From assembly GCA_963734965.1 (NCBI GenBank), contig CAVTJK010000002.1, positions 1 to 64,000 on the forward strand: 64,000 nucleotides of DNA, written 5' to 3'. Position 1 is the first letter of the stretch; every line of letters begins with the position of its first letter. Positions 57,290-64,000 of this stretch are shown in pieces. The DNA is from UBA4742 sp963734965. Lineage in GTDB: Bacteria; Actinomycetota; Acidimicrobiia; Acidimicrobiales; Acidimicrobilacustridaceae. Under the pieces are notes generated by a model that saw only the letters and a list, made by a program, of their open reading frames with translations, ran no database searches and was not told where the DNA came from. The position numbers and the translations under genes were made by a program.

Positions 57290-58930
57290 CTACGCCCGCA
57301 GTTGCTGGCGCAGGACGAACTTCTTGACCTTGCCCGACGGGGTTCGGGGGAGGTCGTCGACGAGGCGCAGCTCCTCGGGCCACTTGGGGCGGGCCAAGCC
57401 GGCCTGGCTCAGGTGCGCCTGGATCTCGCCGATGCTCGGCGCCGCCGCTCCACCGACCAGGCGGACGAAGGCGCACCCGTGCTCGCCGAGCCGTTCGTCA
57501 GGAGCGGCGACGACGGCGACCTCGGCGATGGCCGGCATCGACACCAGCAGCTCCTCGACCTCGAGGGCGCTCACGTTCTCGCCGCCGCGGATGATCACGT
57601 CCTTGATGCGATCGACGATGGTCAGGTAGCCGTCCTCGTCGAGCACCCCGATGTCACCGGTGTGGAACCACCCGTCGTCGTCGAAGGCGACAGCCAGCAG
57701 ATCGGGTTCGGTGAAGCCGATGCACAGGTCCGGACCGCGGCTGACGATCTCGCCCGGGGTGCCGACGCCGACGTCGGTGCCATCGGCGTCCACCAGTCGC
57801 ATCTCGTTGCCGGGCAGGGGGCGCCCGTCGGTGTGGGCACCCTTGTCGACCGGGTCGGCGGCGTTCGATCCGGTGATCGACGGGTGCTCGGTCGATCCGT
57901 AGGCGCGCAGCAGGCGGATCCCGAGTCCAGCGGCGCGGTCCGACACCGTGCTCGGAACCGGCGCCCCGCCCATCCCGAGCGCCGGGATCAGGCGGTGGTG
58001 CTCGGGGCCGCAGTCGGGATGGTCGAGCAGCGACAACAGGAAGTAGGGCACACCACCCGGGGCCGTCAGCTGCTCGGCCGCCATGGTGTCGAGCACCTCT
58101 TGGGGATCCCAGTGGTCGAGCAGATGGGCGGGGCGGCCCATCAACAGCGGCGTCAGCAGACCGGCGAGCATCCCGATGGCGTGACCGATCGGCGCCGCCA
58201 CCAGGGCGGGAGGCGTGCCGGTCGGCATGTTCCCGCAGAGCTGGCGGGCCTCGGCCAGCGCGGTGTTGTGCGAGTGGATCACCCCCTTGGGGTCGGCCGT
58301 GGTCCCCGACGTGTACCCGATCAGGGCGGGGGCGTCAGGGTCGACGATCGTCACCTCGTCGATCGGCGCCGCCGCCACCAACTCGTCGAACGGGCGCCAT
58401 CGCGGATGGCCCGAACCGTTGCCCACCACGAAGACGCGATCGAGCGCCGGCGTGTCGGGCTGGACCGCGGCCAGGTTGGCGAGGTAGTCGATGGCGCCGA
58501 AGCGATCGGCGATCACCAGCGTGTCGACCCCGGTCTGGCGGAGGATGTAGCGCAGCTCCTTGGGCCCGTAGATGTGGACGATGGGCACGACGACGGCCCC
58601 GAGGAAGGCGGCGGCGTAGAAGGTGACCGCCCCCTCGAGCCAGTTCGGGGTCTGGAAGGCGACGACATCGCCGGTGGTGACGCCGGCCGCTCGGAGTCCG
58701 CCCGCGACGCGGCGGGACTGCTCCAGGACCTCGCCATAGGTCCCCCGCCAGGGCCGGACCTGGGACCGGAAGGTGAACGCCATGTCGGGTTCGGCCTCGA
58801 GGTGCTCCTCGAGCACCTGACCGAGGTTCTCGTCGGTCCACCAGCCGTCGGCCCGATAGCGGTCGGCCAGCTCGGGCGCGGTGGTTCGGAGCCCCCACGC
58901 CGCCGACCCTGACCGACCCCCGGCTCCCAC
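57290..58930 (-). CDS. AMP-dependent acyl-CoA synthetase (FadD-like)
   Basis: Activates a carboxylic acid to its CoA thioester via an acyl-adenylate. 546 residues, intact: VAFQTPNWLEGAVTFYAAAF, P-loop LIGYTSGTTADPKGVIHSHN, SLLDHPDCGPEHHRLIPALG, GIRLLRAYGSTEHPSITGSN, WFHTGDIGVLDEDGYLTIVD, the hinge RIKDVIIRGGENVSALEVEE and the C-terminal catalytic Lys in LPRTPSGKVKKFVLRQQLRA. Convergent with the VOC gene; overlap and spacing suggest cotranscription with the CMD gene just upstream (4 bp). Confidence 0.92.
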   Translation of the reverse strand: MGAGGRSGSAAWGLRTTAPELADRYRADGWWTDENLGQVLEEHLEAEPDMAFTFRSQVRPWRGTYGEVLEQSRRVAGGLRAAGVTTGDVVAFQTPNWLEGAVTFYAAAFLGAVVVPIVHIYGPKELRYILRQTGVDTLVIADRFGAIDYLANLAAVQPDTPALDRVFVVGNGSGHPRWRPFDELVAAAPIDEVTIVDPDAPALIGYTSGTTADPKGVIHSHNTALAEARQLCGNMPTGTPPALVAAPIGHAIGMLAGLLTPLLMGRPAHLLDHWDPQEVLDTMAAEQLTAPGGVPYFLLSLLDHPDCGPEHHRLIPALGMGGAPVPSTVSDRAAGLGIRLLRAYGSTEHPSITGSNAADPVDKGAHTDGRPLPGNEMRLVDADGTDVGVGTPGEIVSRGPDLCIGFTEPDLLAVAFDDDGWFHTGDIGVLDEDGYLTIVDRIKDVIIRGGENVSALEVEELLVSMPAIAEVAVVAAPDERLGEHGCAFVRLVGGAAAPSIGEIQAHLSQAGLARPKWPEELRLVDDLPRTPSGKVKKFVLRQQLRA

Positions 58931-58933
58931 CGG

Positions 58934-59833
58934 TCAGGCGGGCGTCATGCCGTAGACGAGCTCACCGTCGGCGCCGATGTCGTAGAACTCGACGCCGTCG
59001 GTGACCCGGGCCTCGTCGGCCCCGAGGGCGACCGCGATCTTGTTGGCCGTGTTGCGGGTCACATCGAGCACGAGCTCGACCACCTCGCTGGGCGCGAACG
59101 CATCGCGAACCTGGTCGACCAGACCAACGGGGTAGGTGATGGGCGTCCACAACATGGCGTCGGTCAGGCGCAACGCGACACGGTGGCGCTCGGACAGATC
59201 GCCGTGCTCGTAGTCGTCGATCTGGTCGAAGGTGGACTCGTCGGCCCCGTCCTCGACGGCGCGCACATGGCGCAGCGACCGACACAGCCGGCAGTTGTGC
59301 GCCCTCGCCCCACGCAGTCGCACGAGCTCGGTGGTCAACGGATCGAGTCGGTCGAGGCGAGCCACCGCCGCCATGAACGCCTCCATGGCCGGCCACAGGT
59401 CCGGCCCCGTCGAAGCATCGAGGTCCGGGCGAGGCTCGTTCACCTCGTCGAACAGCTGGCGCCACGCCGCCTCTGTGCGAATGCCGAAGTCGGTCACCCA
59501 GATCACTTGGACGAGGGCGAAGGCGTCGCGCCCGACTTGGGCCAGGAAGGCGGCGCGCTGCTCGGCACTGATCGACGACACGTCCACGACGAACTGCTGG
59601 GTGAAGGACGAGACGGCGCGGTCGCGAGCCTCGGTTTCGGGGGCCGACGCCGACGCCGGGATGCTGGCGATGACGGCTGCGCCCAGCTGATCGGATGCCT
59701 CCGAACGGATCCGGTCGACCAGCTCGGGGGCGATGGCCCGGCGACGGGCGGGGTCGAGGGCGTCGAAGGCGCTGAAGGCCTCAGGTGCGAATCGTCGCGG
59801 CGACGGGACCGGGCTCCACTCGTCAACGGTCAT
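58934..59833 (-). CDS. Carboxymuconolactone decarboxylase / AhpD-like protein
   Basis: 300 residues, intact. The CMD motif is ELVRLRGARAHNCRLCRSLR with the following His (CxxC...H) and a helical second half, LTDAMLWTPITYPVGLVDQV, VVELVLDVTRNTANKIAVAL. AhpD-type proteins reduce hydroperoxides or thiols through CxxC. It lies 4 bp upstream of the acyl-CoA synthetase gene. Its real role is uncertain. Confidence 0.82.
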   Translation of the reverse strand: MTVDEWSPVPSPRRFAPEAFSAFDALDPARRRAIAPELVDRIRSEASDQLGAAVIASIPASASAPETEARDRAVSSFTQQFVVDVSSISAEQRAAFLAQVGRDAFALVQVIWVTDFGIRTEAAWRQLFDEVNEPRPDLDASTGPDLWPAMEAFMAAVARLDRLDPLTTELVRLRGARAHNCRLCRSLRHVRAVEDGADESTFDQIDDYEHGDLSERHRVALRLTDAMLWTPITYPVGLVDQVRDAFAPSEVVELVLDVTRNTANKIAVALGADEARVTDGVEFYDIGADGELVYGMTPA

Positions 59834-59848
59834 ACCCGTCAAGCTAGT

Positions 59849-59927
59849 GCTCCGTCCGTGAACGTTCGCCCTGGACAGGGCCAAACGCTTGTGGACGGAC
59901 CACCACTGCTCCGTCCGTGACCGTTCG
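59849..59927 (+). repeat. 20-bp direct repeat in a divergent promoter region
   Basis: GCTCCGTCCGTGAACGTTCG at 59849-59868 recurs at 59908-59927 with one change (A to C), a period of 59 bp. It lies between the starts of the divergent CMD and P-loop kinase genes, so it may be a pair of regulator sites. Confidence 0.65.
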
Positions 59928-59947
59928 TCGCCCGTAGCATCCGAGTG

Positions 59948-60748
59948 GTGGAGCACGTGGTGTGGATCGGCGGACCACCAGCGGCGGGCAAGTCCACGAT
60001 CGCCGGCCGTCTGGCCCGCCGATATGGGCTGCGTCTCTACCGCTCGGACACGCGGACGTGGTCACATCGCGACCGAGCGGTGGCGGCGGGCCACGCCGCC
60101 GCTCGACGCTGGGAGGAGCTCGACGCCGTCGAGCGATGGGATCGTCCGTCCACCGAGCTGCTCGAGATGTCGCTGCACGCCGAGCGGGGTCCGATGGTCA
60201 TCGACGACGTCCGGGCTCTACCCGAGTCGCCTGGCATCATCGCCGAGGGATCGTGCCTGCCGGCCTCGATCTGCTCTTCGGGCCTGGTTGAGCGCTCGCA
60301 CCTGATCTGGCTCGTGCCGACCGCCGCCTTCCAGGATCGCCAGCTCGCCGCGGCGGCCACGAGCGACGGCCATGCCCGGCTGTACCGTCGGCTCCGCCAG
60401 GTCATCGAGGACGAAGCCCGGGCCCACGACGTCCCTACGTTGACGGTGGACGGATCACGCGACGTCGCCGTCATGGTCACCGCCGTCGAGGCGGCGCTGG
60501 GCCCGGCCCTCGACTCGATGCCCAGGGCCCGGAGTCGAGCCGAGCGACAGGCGTTGCGACGCGAGAGCAACGAGGCGCTCATCGCTCAGGTCCGCGGCCG
60601 GTATGCGCGCCCCTGGGCCGAAGGCAATCCCGAGGTCGTGGCCCAGCTGTTCGTCTGCGAGTGCGGCCGCCTCGACTGTCAGGTCGACGTGATCCTCACC
60701 GTCGCTCAGGCCGCGACCCGAGCGGTGCTCGCTCCCGGCCACGGGTGA
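59948..60748 (+). CDS. P-loop kinase-like protein with C-terminal Cys motif
   Basis: VEHVVWIGGPPAAGKSTIAG is a Walker A motif, then RLARRYGLRLYRSDTRTWSH, GIIAEGSCLPASICSS and RSHLIWLVPTAAFQDRQLAA, resembling AAA_33/shikimate-kinase-like nucleotide kinases. The C-terminal 60 residues contain LFVCECGRLDCQVDVILTVA, a CxC...C zinc-ribbon-like end seen in other actinobacterial ATPases. GTG at 59948 is favoured over 59945 because TAGCAT ends 7 nt upstream. The substrate is unknown. Confidence 0.75.
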   Translation: MEHVVWIGGPPAAGKSTIAGRLARRYGLRLYRSDTRTWSHRDRAVAAGHAAARRWEELDAVERWDRPSTELLEMSLHAERGPMVIDDVRALPESPGIIAEGSCLPASICSSGLVERSHLIWLVPTAAFQDRQLAAAATSDGHARLYRRLRQVIEDEARAHDVPTLTVDGSRDVAVMVTAVEAALGPALDSMPRARSRAERQALRRESNEALIAQVRGRYARPWAEGNPEVVAQLFVCECGRLDCQVDVILTVAQAATRAVLAPGHG

Positions 60749-60778
60749 GGTGAGAGACGGTCGAGGGAAGCCTGACGG

Positions 60779-62416
60779 TCAGCCGGTGAACTTCGGCTCG
60801 TCCTCGACGGCGAGGGCGGCCGGGCTCTGCGGCATGGCCGCGGGGGTCGGCGGTGGGGCCGGAGCGGTCGTGTCGGACGAGTCCGGCGCGACGCCGGGCG
60901 AGATCACGACGGTGACCGTCGACGCGCCCGCCGAGGCGACGACGGTCAGCGGGCTGACCCCGGGTGCCGACGTGATGGTCCCGCCCTCGACGACGGCGTG
61001 CCAACCGTCCGGATAGGGCCGGTCGGGTACCTCGACGACCGTGGTGGCGTCGGCGCCGAGTCGACGCCCGGCGGGGTCGGTGGTCGAGTAGGTGAAGGAC
61101 ATGACGTGGGCCGCCTCGTCGTAGGCCAGCCCGCTCGGCGTCCCCGCCACCAGCACGGGGTGGGGTCGGACGAGCGCATCGGCGGTCGCCGTCCTGAGGT
61201 TGGCCCCTCCCGGCGGGGCGGTCAGGTCGGGGACGATCTCCTCGTCATAGGACCACCAGATCCAGGGGATGAGGGCGGCGTCGGTCTCGTCGACCTGACG
61301 ATCGATGGTGGTCGTGTCCTGGGTGGCGCCGAACTCGGAGTCGAGCAGCGCGCCGCCGGTCGCCGTCGACCAGTCCCGGGCGTTGGCGAGCAGCGTCGGA
61401 TCCTTGGCCGGGTCGAGGGTGTAGAGGTGGAAGCTCATCCCGCTGTTGGCATCGCCGCCCGGCCGCGAGATGTGGGTCTGGGACTGACCGAAGTTGAACA
61501 GGACCCACGGCTCGCCGAACACGAGATGATCGGAATCCTCGGCGCGGATGGCCGCGTCCATGCGCGCGTAGTAGGGATCGAGACGATCGTGGTCGAGCGT
61601 CGGGCAGCCGTCGACCAGTTGGAGGCAGTCGAGGTAGGTCGAGCCGGGCCATGGCTCGTTGATGAGGTCGTAGCCGAGCACACCGGGGTTGGCGGCGAAG
61701 CGCGTGGCCAGGGCGGCGAAGATGGCTCCGACTCGATCCTGCAGGTCGACCCCACCCGGCCCCGCCTCGTTGCCCCAGAAGCTGTCGAAGGCGGCCTGGA
61801 TGGCGGGGTTGGTGACGTAGTAGTAGGGGAAGCCGGTGTGGGTGTCGGTGGCGCCGTGGGTGATCGTCATCCACCCGGGGAAGCCGTCGTCGCCGAGCGT
61901 CGGTCCCCATCCGTCCTGGTGGAGATCGACGAGCACCAACAGCCCGTGGTCGGTGAGCGTGTCGACGGTCGACTGGAACGAGTCGAGGTAGGCGGTGTCG
62001 ATCACTCCTGGCGTCGGCATGACGTCGGCCGCGACCAGACCGAGCCGGACCACATCGAAGTCGTTGTCGGCCAACCACTGGGCATCGTCCTCGTCGAACC
62101 CGCGCTGCGCTGGCGACTGGGTTCCTTTGGCGACGAGGTTGACGCCGTGCAGCAGCACGACCCGGCCCTGGCCGTCGGCGAGCCAGCGGCCGTCGTGACC
62201 GATCGGTCCGTCGTTGGCCAGGTCGGTGGCCGCCGACCGGGCCGCGGTCGCCCGGACGGCGGTCGACGGTGCGGCGGGCGCCGAGGACGAGGCCGACCCC
62301 ACCAACGTCCCCGCCAATGCGATCCCGACCGTGGCCAGCCGGACCCCACGGCCGAGGGCCGGCCGAAGCCGTGGGCGTCGGCGACGGCGCGACGGCGGAG
62401 CTGACGTGGGTGTCAT
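60779..62416 (-). CDS. Secreted GH5 glycoside hydrolase, endoglycoceramidase-like
   Basis: 545 residues from ATG 62416. Arg-rich start then LATVGIALAGTLVGSASSSA, a signal peptide. The barrel reads VVLLHGVNLVAKGTQSPAQR, DFDVVRLGLVAADVMPTPGV, VLVDLHQDGWGPTLGDDGFP, VLGYDLINEPWPGSTYL (acid/base Glu about 254) and GALLDSEFGATQDTTTIDRQ (nucleophile Glu about 360). The C-terminus adds a beta-sandwich (SFTYSTTDPAGRRLGADATT). Endoglycoceramidases cleave glycosphingolipids; the target here is inferred only from similarity. Confidence 0.85.
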   Translation of the reverse strand: MTPTSAPPSRRRRRPRLRPALGRGVRLATVGIALAGTLVGSASSSAPAAPSTAVRATAARSAATDLANDGPIGHDGRWLADGQGRVVLLHGVNLVAKGTQSPAQRGFDEDDAQWLADNDFDVVRLGLVAADVMPTPGVIDTAYLDSFQSTVDTLTDHGLLVLVDLHQDGWGPTLGDDGFPGWMTITHGATDTHTGFPYYYVTNPAIQAAFDSFWGNEAGPGGVDLQDRVGAIFAALATRFAANPGVLGYDLINEPWPGSTYLDCLQLVDGCPTLDHDRLDPYYARMDAAIRAEDSDHLVFGEPWVLFNFGQSQTHISRPGGDANSGMSFHLYTLDPAKDPTLLANARDWSTATGGALLDSEFGATQDTTTIDRQVDETDAALIPWIWWSYDEEIVPDLTAPPGGANLRTATADALVRPHPVLVAGTPSGLAYDEAAHVMSFTYSTTDPAGRRLGADATTVVEVPDRPYPDGWHAVVEGGTITSAPGVSPLTVVASAGASTVTVVISPGVAPDSSDTTAPAPPPTPAAMPQSPAALAVEDEPKFTG

Positions 62417-62497
62417 GTTGGCGAAACGTAGCGGGCGGGACGACCCGATGTCGCGACGAGCGGCGCCGGGGTCAATGATGCGCGACGGTGTTCGCCA

Positions 62498-62647
62498 CAT
62501 TGCACCGCCTATCGAGATGCCGGTGACACGTGCGACTACGTCAACCAGCCGGGCGAGGGCCACACCACCGACATCTCGGCCGGCGGCCAGTGGTGGGCCA
62601 GCCCGCTCGGACCGTTCATCTGGAACCACCTCCGCCTGGGTGGCTGA
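62498..62647 (+). pseudogene. Remnant of a 3' coding end
   Basis: Bases ending at the TGA at 62645 read HCTAYRDAGDTCDYVNQPGE, GHTTDISAGGQWWASPLGPF and IWNHLRLGG, a protein-like sequence without an in-frame ATG or ribosome site. It looks like the end of a lost gene. I do not recognise the family. Confidence 0.35.
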
Positions 62648-62668
62648 GCATCACTACCGTGGCTGGTC

Positions 62669-63448
62669 ATGGCCACCGCACCCCTCCCGGCTCAGGACCC
62701 GGCCGGGCGGGCCTATGACCAGCTCGGTCTGACCTACCGCAACCACCGCCGTCCCGATCCGCGTCTCGAACGTGTCATCCACGACGCGCTGGATGGGGCC
62801 CAGCATGTCGTCAACGTCGGGGCCGGCACCGGTTCGTACGAGCCGACGGATCGGGCCGTCGTGGCCGTCGAGCCGTCCCCGGTGATGGCCTCGCAGCGGC
62901 CGTCCGCTGCGGCCCCGTGCGTTCGGGCCCGGGCCGAACAGCTCCCCTTCCCCGATTCTTCGTTCGACGCCGCCATGGCGTTGCTGACGATCCATCATTG
63001 GGCCGATCCGGACGCGGGGATGGCCGAACTGCGCCGCGTCGCGCCAGGTCGGCAGGTGGTGGTGACCTGGGACCTCGACGTGAACAACTCGCATTGGCTC
63101 GTCGCCGAGTACCTGCCCGGCGTCGTCGCCTTGAGCGACCAGCAGAGCACCGTGACCGACGCCGTGCGCGAGCTTGACGGGGCCGAGAGCTGCCCCCTGA
63201 TGATCCCCGCCGACTGCACCGATGGCTTCTTCGGCGCCTACTGGCACCGGCCCGAGGCCTACCTGGATCCGTCGGTGCGCGACGGCATCTCGACCTTCGC
63301 CATGCTCGACGCCGAGGAGGTGACCGACGGCCTGGCCCGCCTGGCCGCCGATCTCGAGTCGGGAGCCTGGCACCGTCGCCACGCCGAACTGCTCGCCCTC
63401 GACGAGCTCGACGTCGGCTATCGCCTGGTCGTGGCCGGGGCGCCGTAG
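62669..63448 (+). CDS. Class I SAM-dependent methyltransferase
   Basis: 259 residues, intact. SAM motif HVVNVGAGTGSYEPTDRAVV, then VRARAEQLPFPDSSFDAAMA and LLTIHHWADPDAGMAELRRV (the Methyltransf_11 pattern), followed by a helical end. TACCGT ends 8 nt upstream. The target is not predictable. Confidence 0.85.
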   Translation: MATAPLPAQDPAGRAYDQLGLTYRNHRRPDPRLERVIHDALDGAQHVVNVGAGTGSYEPTDRAVVAVEPSPVMASQRPSAAAPCVRARAEQLPFPDSSFDAAMALLTIHHWADPDAGMAELRRVAPGRQVVVTWDLDVNNSHWLVAEYLPGVVALSDQQSTVTDAVRELDGAESCPLMIPADCTDGFFGAYWHRPEAYLDPSVRDGISTFAMLDAEEVTDGLARLAADLESGAWHRRHAELLALDELDVGYRLVVAGAP

Positions 63449-63515
63449 CCGCGCCGGGGCCTGGCGGTGGTGCTTCGGGCTCGAGCCGGCTCGGCGGCGC
63501 ATAGTCTCAGGCGCC

Positions 63516-63962
63516 ATGGACGATCTCGAAGCCATGGGCGCGGCGCTGGACGAGGCGCAGGCGGCGATGGCTCATGGTGACGTGCCCATCGGGGCCGTGG
63601 TGCTCGTCGACGGCGAGATCGTCGCTCGGCGTCACAACCAACGCGAGCAGGCCAACGACCCCACCGCGCATGCCGAGGTGCTGGCCCTGCGCGACGCGGC
63701 GGTCGCTGGCGGCTCATGGCACCTGGACGACGCGACCCTGGTCGTGACGCTCGAACCGTGCGCCATGTGCGCCGGCGCGGCGGTCAACGCCCGCATCGGG
63801 CGCGTCGTGTTCGGCGCTCGTGACCTCAAGGCCGGCGCCTTGGGCTCGCTGTACCACCTCGGCTCGGATCCTCGCCTCAACCACGAGTTCGCCGTGACGC
63901 CGGACGTGCGCGCCGACGAGTGCGCCGAGCTGCTGACCTCCTTCTTCGCCGAGCGCCGCTGA
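63516..63962 (+). CDS. tadA: tRNA-specific adenosine deaminase
   Basis: Deaminates A34 to inosine in tRNA-Arg(ACG), an essential zinc enzyme. 148 residues: LDEAQAAMAHGDVPIGAVVL, DPTAHAEVLALRDAAVAGGS (zinc His and catalytic Glu), VVTLEPCAMCAGAAVNARIG (PCxxC) and VFGARDLKAGALGSLYHLGS. TAGTCT ends 8 nt before the ATG. Confidence 0.95.
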   Translation: MDDLEAMGAALDEAQAAMAHGDVPIGAVVLVDGEIVARRHNQREQANDPTAHAEVLALRDAAVAGGSWHLDDATLVVTLEPCAMCAGAAVNARIGRVVFGARDLKAGALGSLYHLGSDPRLNHEFAVTPDVRADECAELLTSFFAERR

Positions 63963-64000
63963 TCGAGCGCTCCGCCGTTCGGCGGCGAGGCGAACCGGCT

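Noticed and set aside
60998..62404. Long frame on the plus strand inside the glycosidase gene
   Set aside because: Shadow of the intact secreted GH5 gene on the minus strand; high GC leaves stops rare in other frames.
63972..63985. CCGCCGTTCGGCGG palindrome after tadA as a terminator
   Set aside because: The loop would be only two bases and no T-run follows before the window ends.

Overview
The window is high-GC actinobacterial DNA. The order of dnaX, the YbaB-like gene and recR, a short carboxylase epsilon subunit, a DivIVA-type coiled-coil protein, LigC and the many starts with almost no 5' leader all point to Actinomycetota. The gene content (three phytanoyl-CoA dioxygenase-like proteins, acyl-CoA metabolism, DUF proteins) suggests an Acidimicrobiia-like lineage, but that is inference. 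No rRNA, CRISPR array, integrase or complete transposase was seen.

Region 1 (1-6.5 kb) is accessory and partly decayed. It holds a multidomain protein with a QP-rich repeat linker and a C-terminal RelA/SpoT-like domain, a zeta-toxin-like kinase with a small partner gene in a lower-GC patch, diverged dispersed repeats, a 20-bp perfect hairpin, 18-bp tandem repeats and a remnant of a second fumarylacetoacetase gene. Region 2 (6.46-10.2 kb) has fahA, its usual unnamed neighbour, a DUF2127 membrane protein and a nitroreductase. A possible breakpoint lies at 10.16-10.25 kb.

Region 3 (10.6-18.9 kb) is a surface-polysaccharide block: PhyH, FkbM methyltransferase, a Wzy/O-antigen-ligase-like protein, a Wzc-type tyrosine kinase, a GT2 glycosyltransferase, an S51-like protein and two methyltransferases. 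Region 4 (19-45 kb) mixes central metabolism and housekeeping. 3-Hydroxybutyryl-CoA dehydrogenase, ethylmalonyl-CoA mutase, acyl-CoA carboxylase beta and epsilon, an epimerase, crotonyl-CoA carboxylase/reductase and a thiolase together cover much of the ethylmalonyl-CoA pathway. Also here are aat, a pair of GGDEF proteins (one degenerate but keeping its inhibitory site), LigC, TatA, a 5'-3' exonuclease, a DHA2 exporter and a DsbB/DUF929 thiol-redox pair. Region 5 (44-64 kb) has recR, a YbaB-like gene, dnaX, tRNA-Ser(GGA), regulators with visible operators (TetR, PadR), two more PhyH proteins, an acyl-CoA ligase, a CMD protein, a secreted GH5 glycosidase and tadA.

Many conserved genes are broken by single-base indels that are repaired by removing or adding one G or C. 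I read most of these as uncorrected sequencing errors and give reconstructed gene spans. About ten genes have a TANNNT hexamer exactly 6 nt before the start codon, consistent with leaderless transcription.
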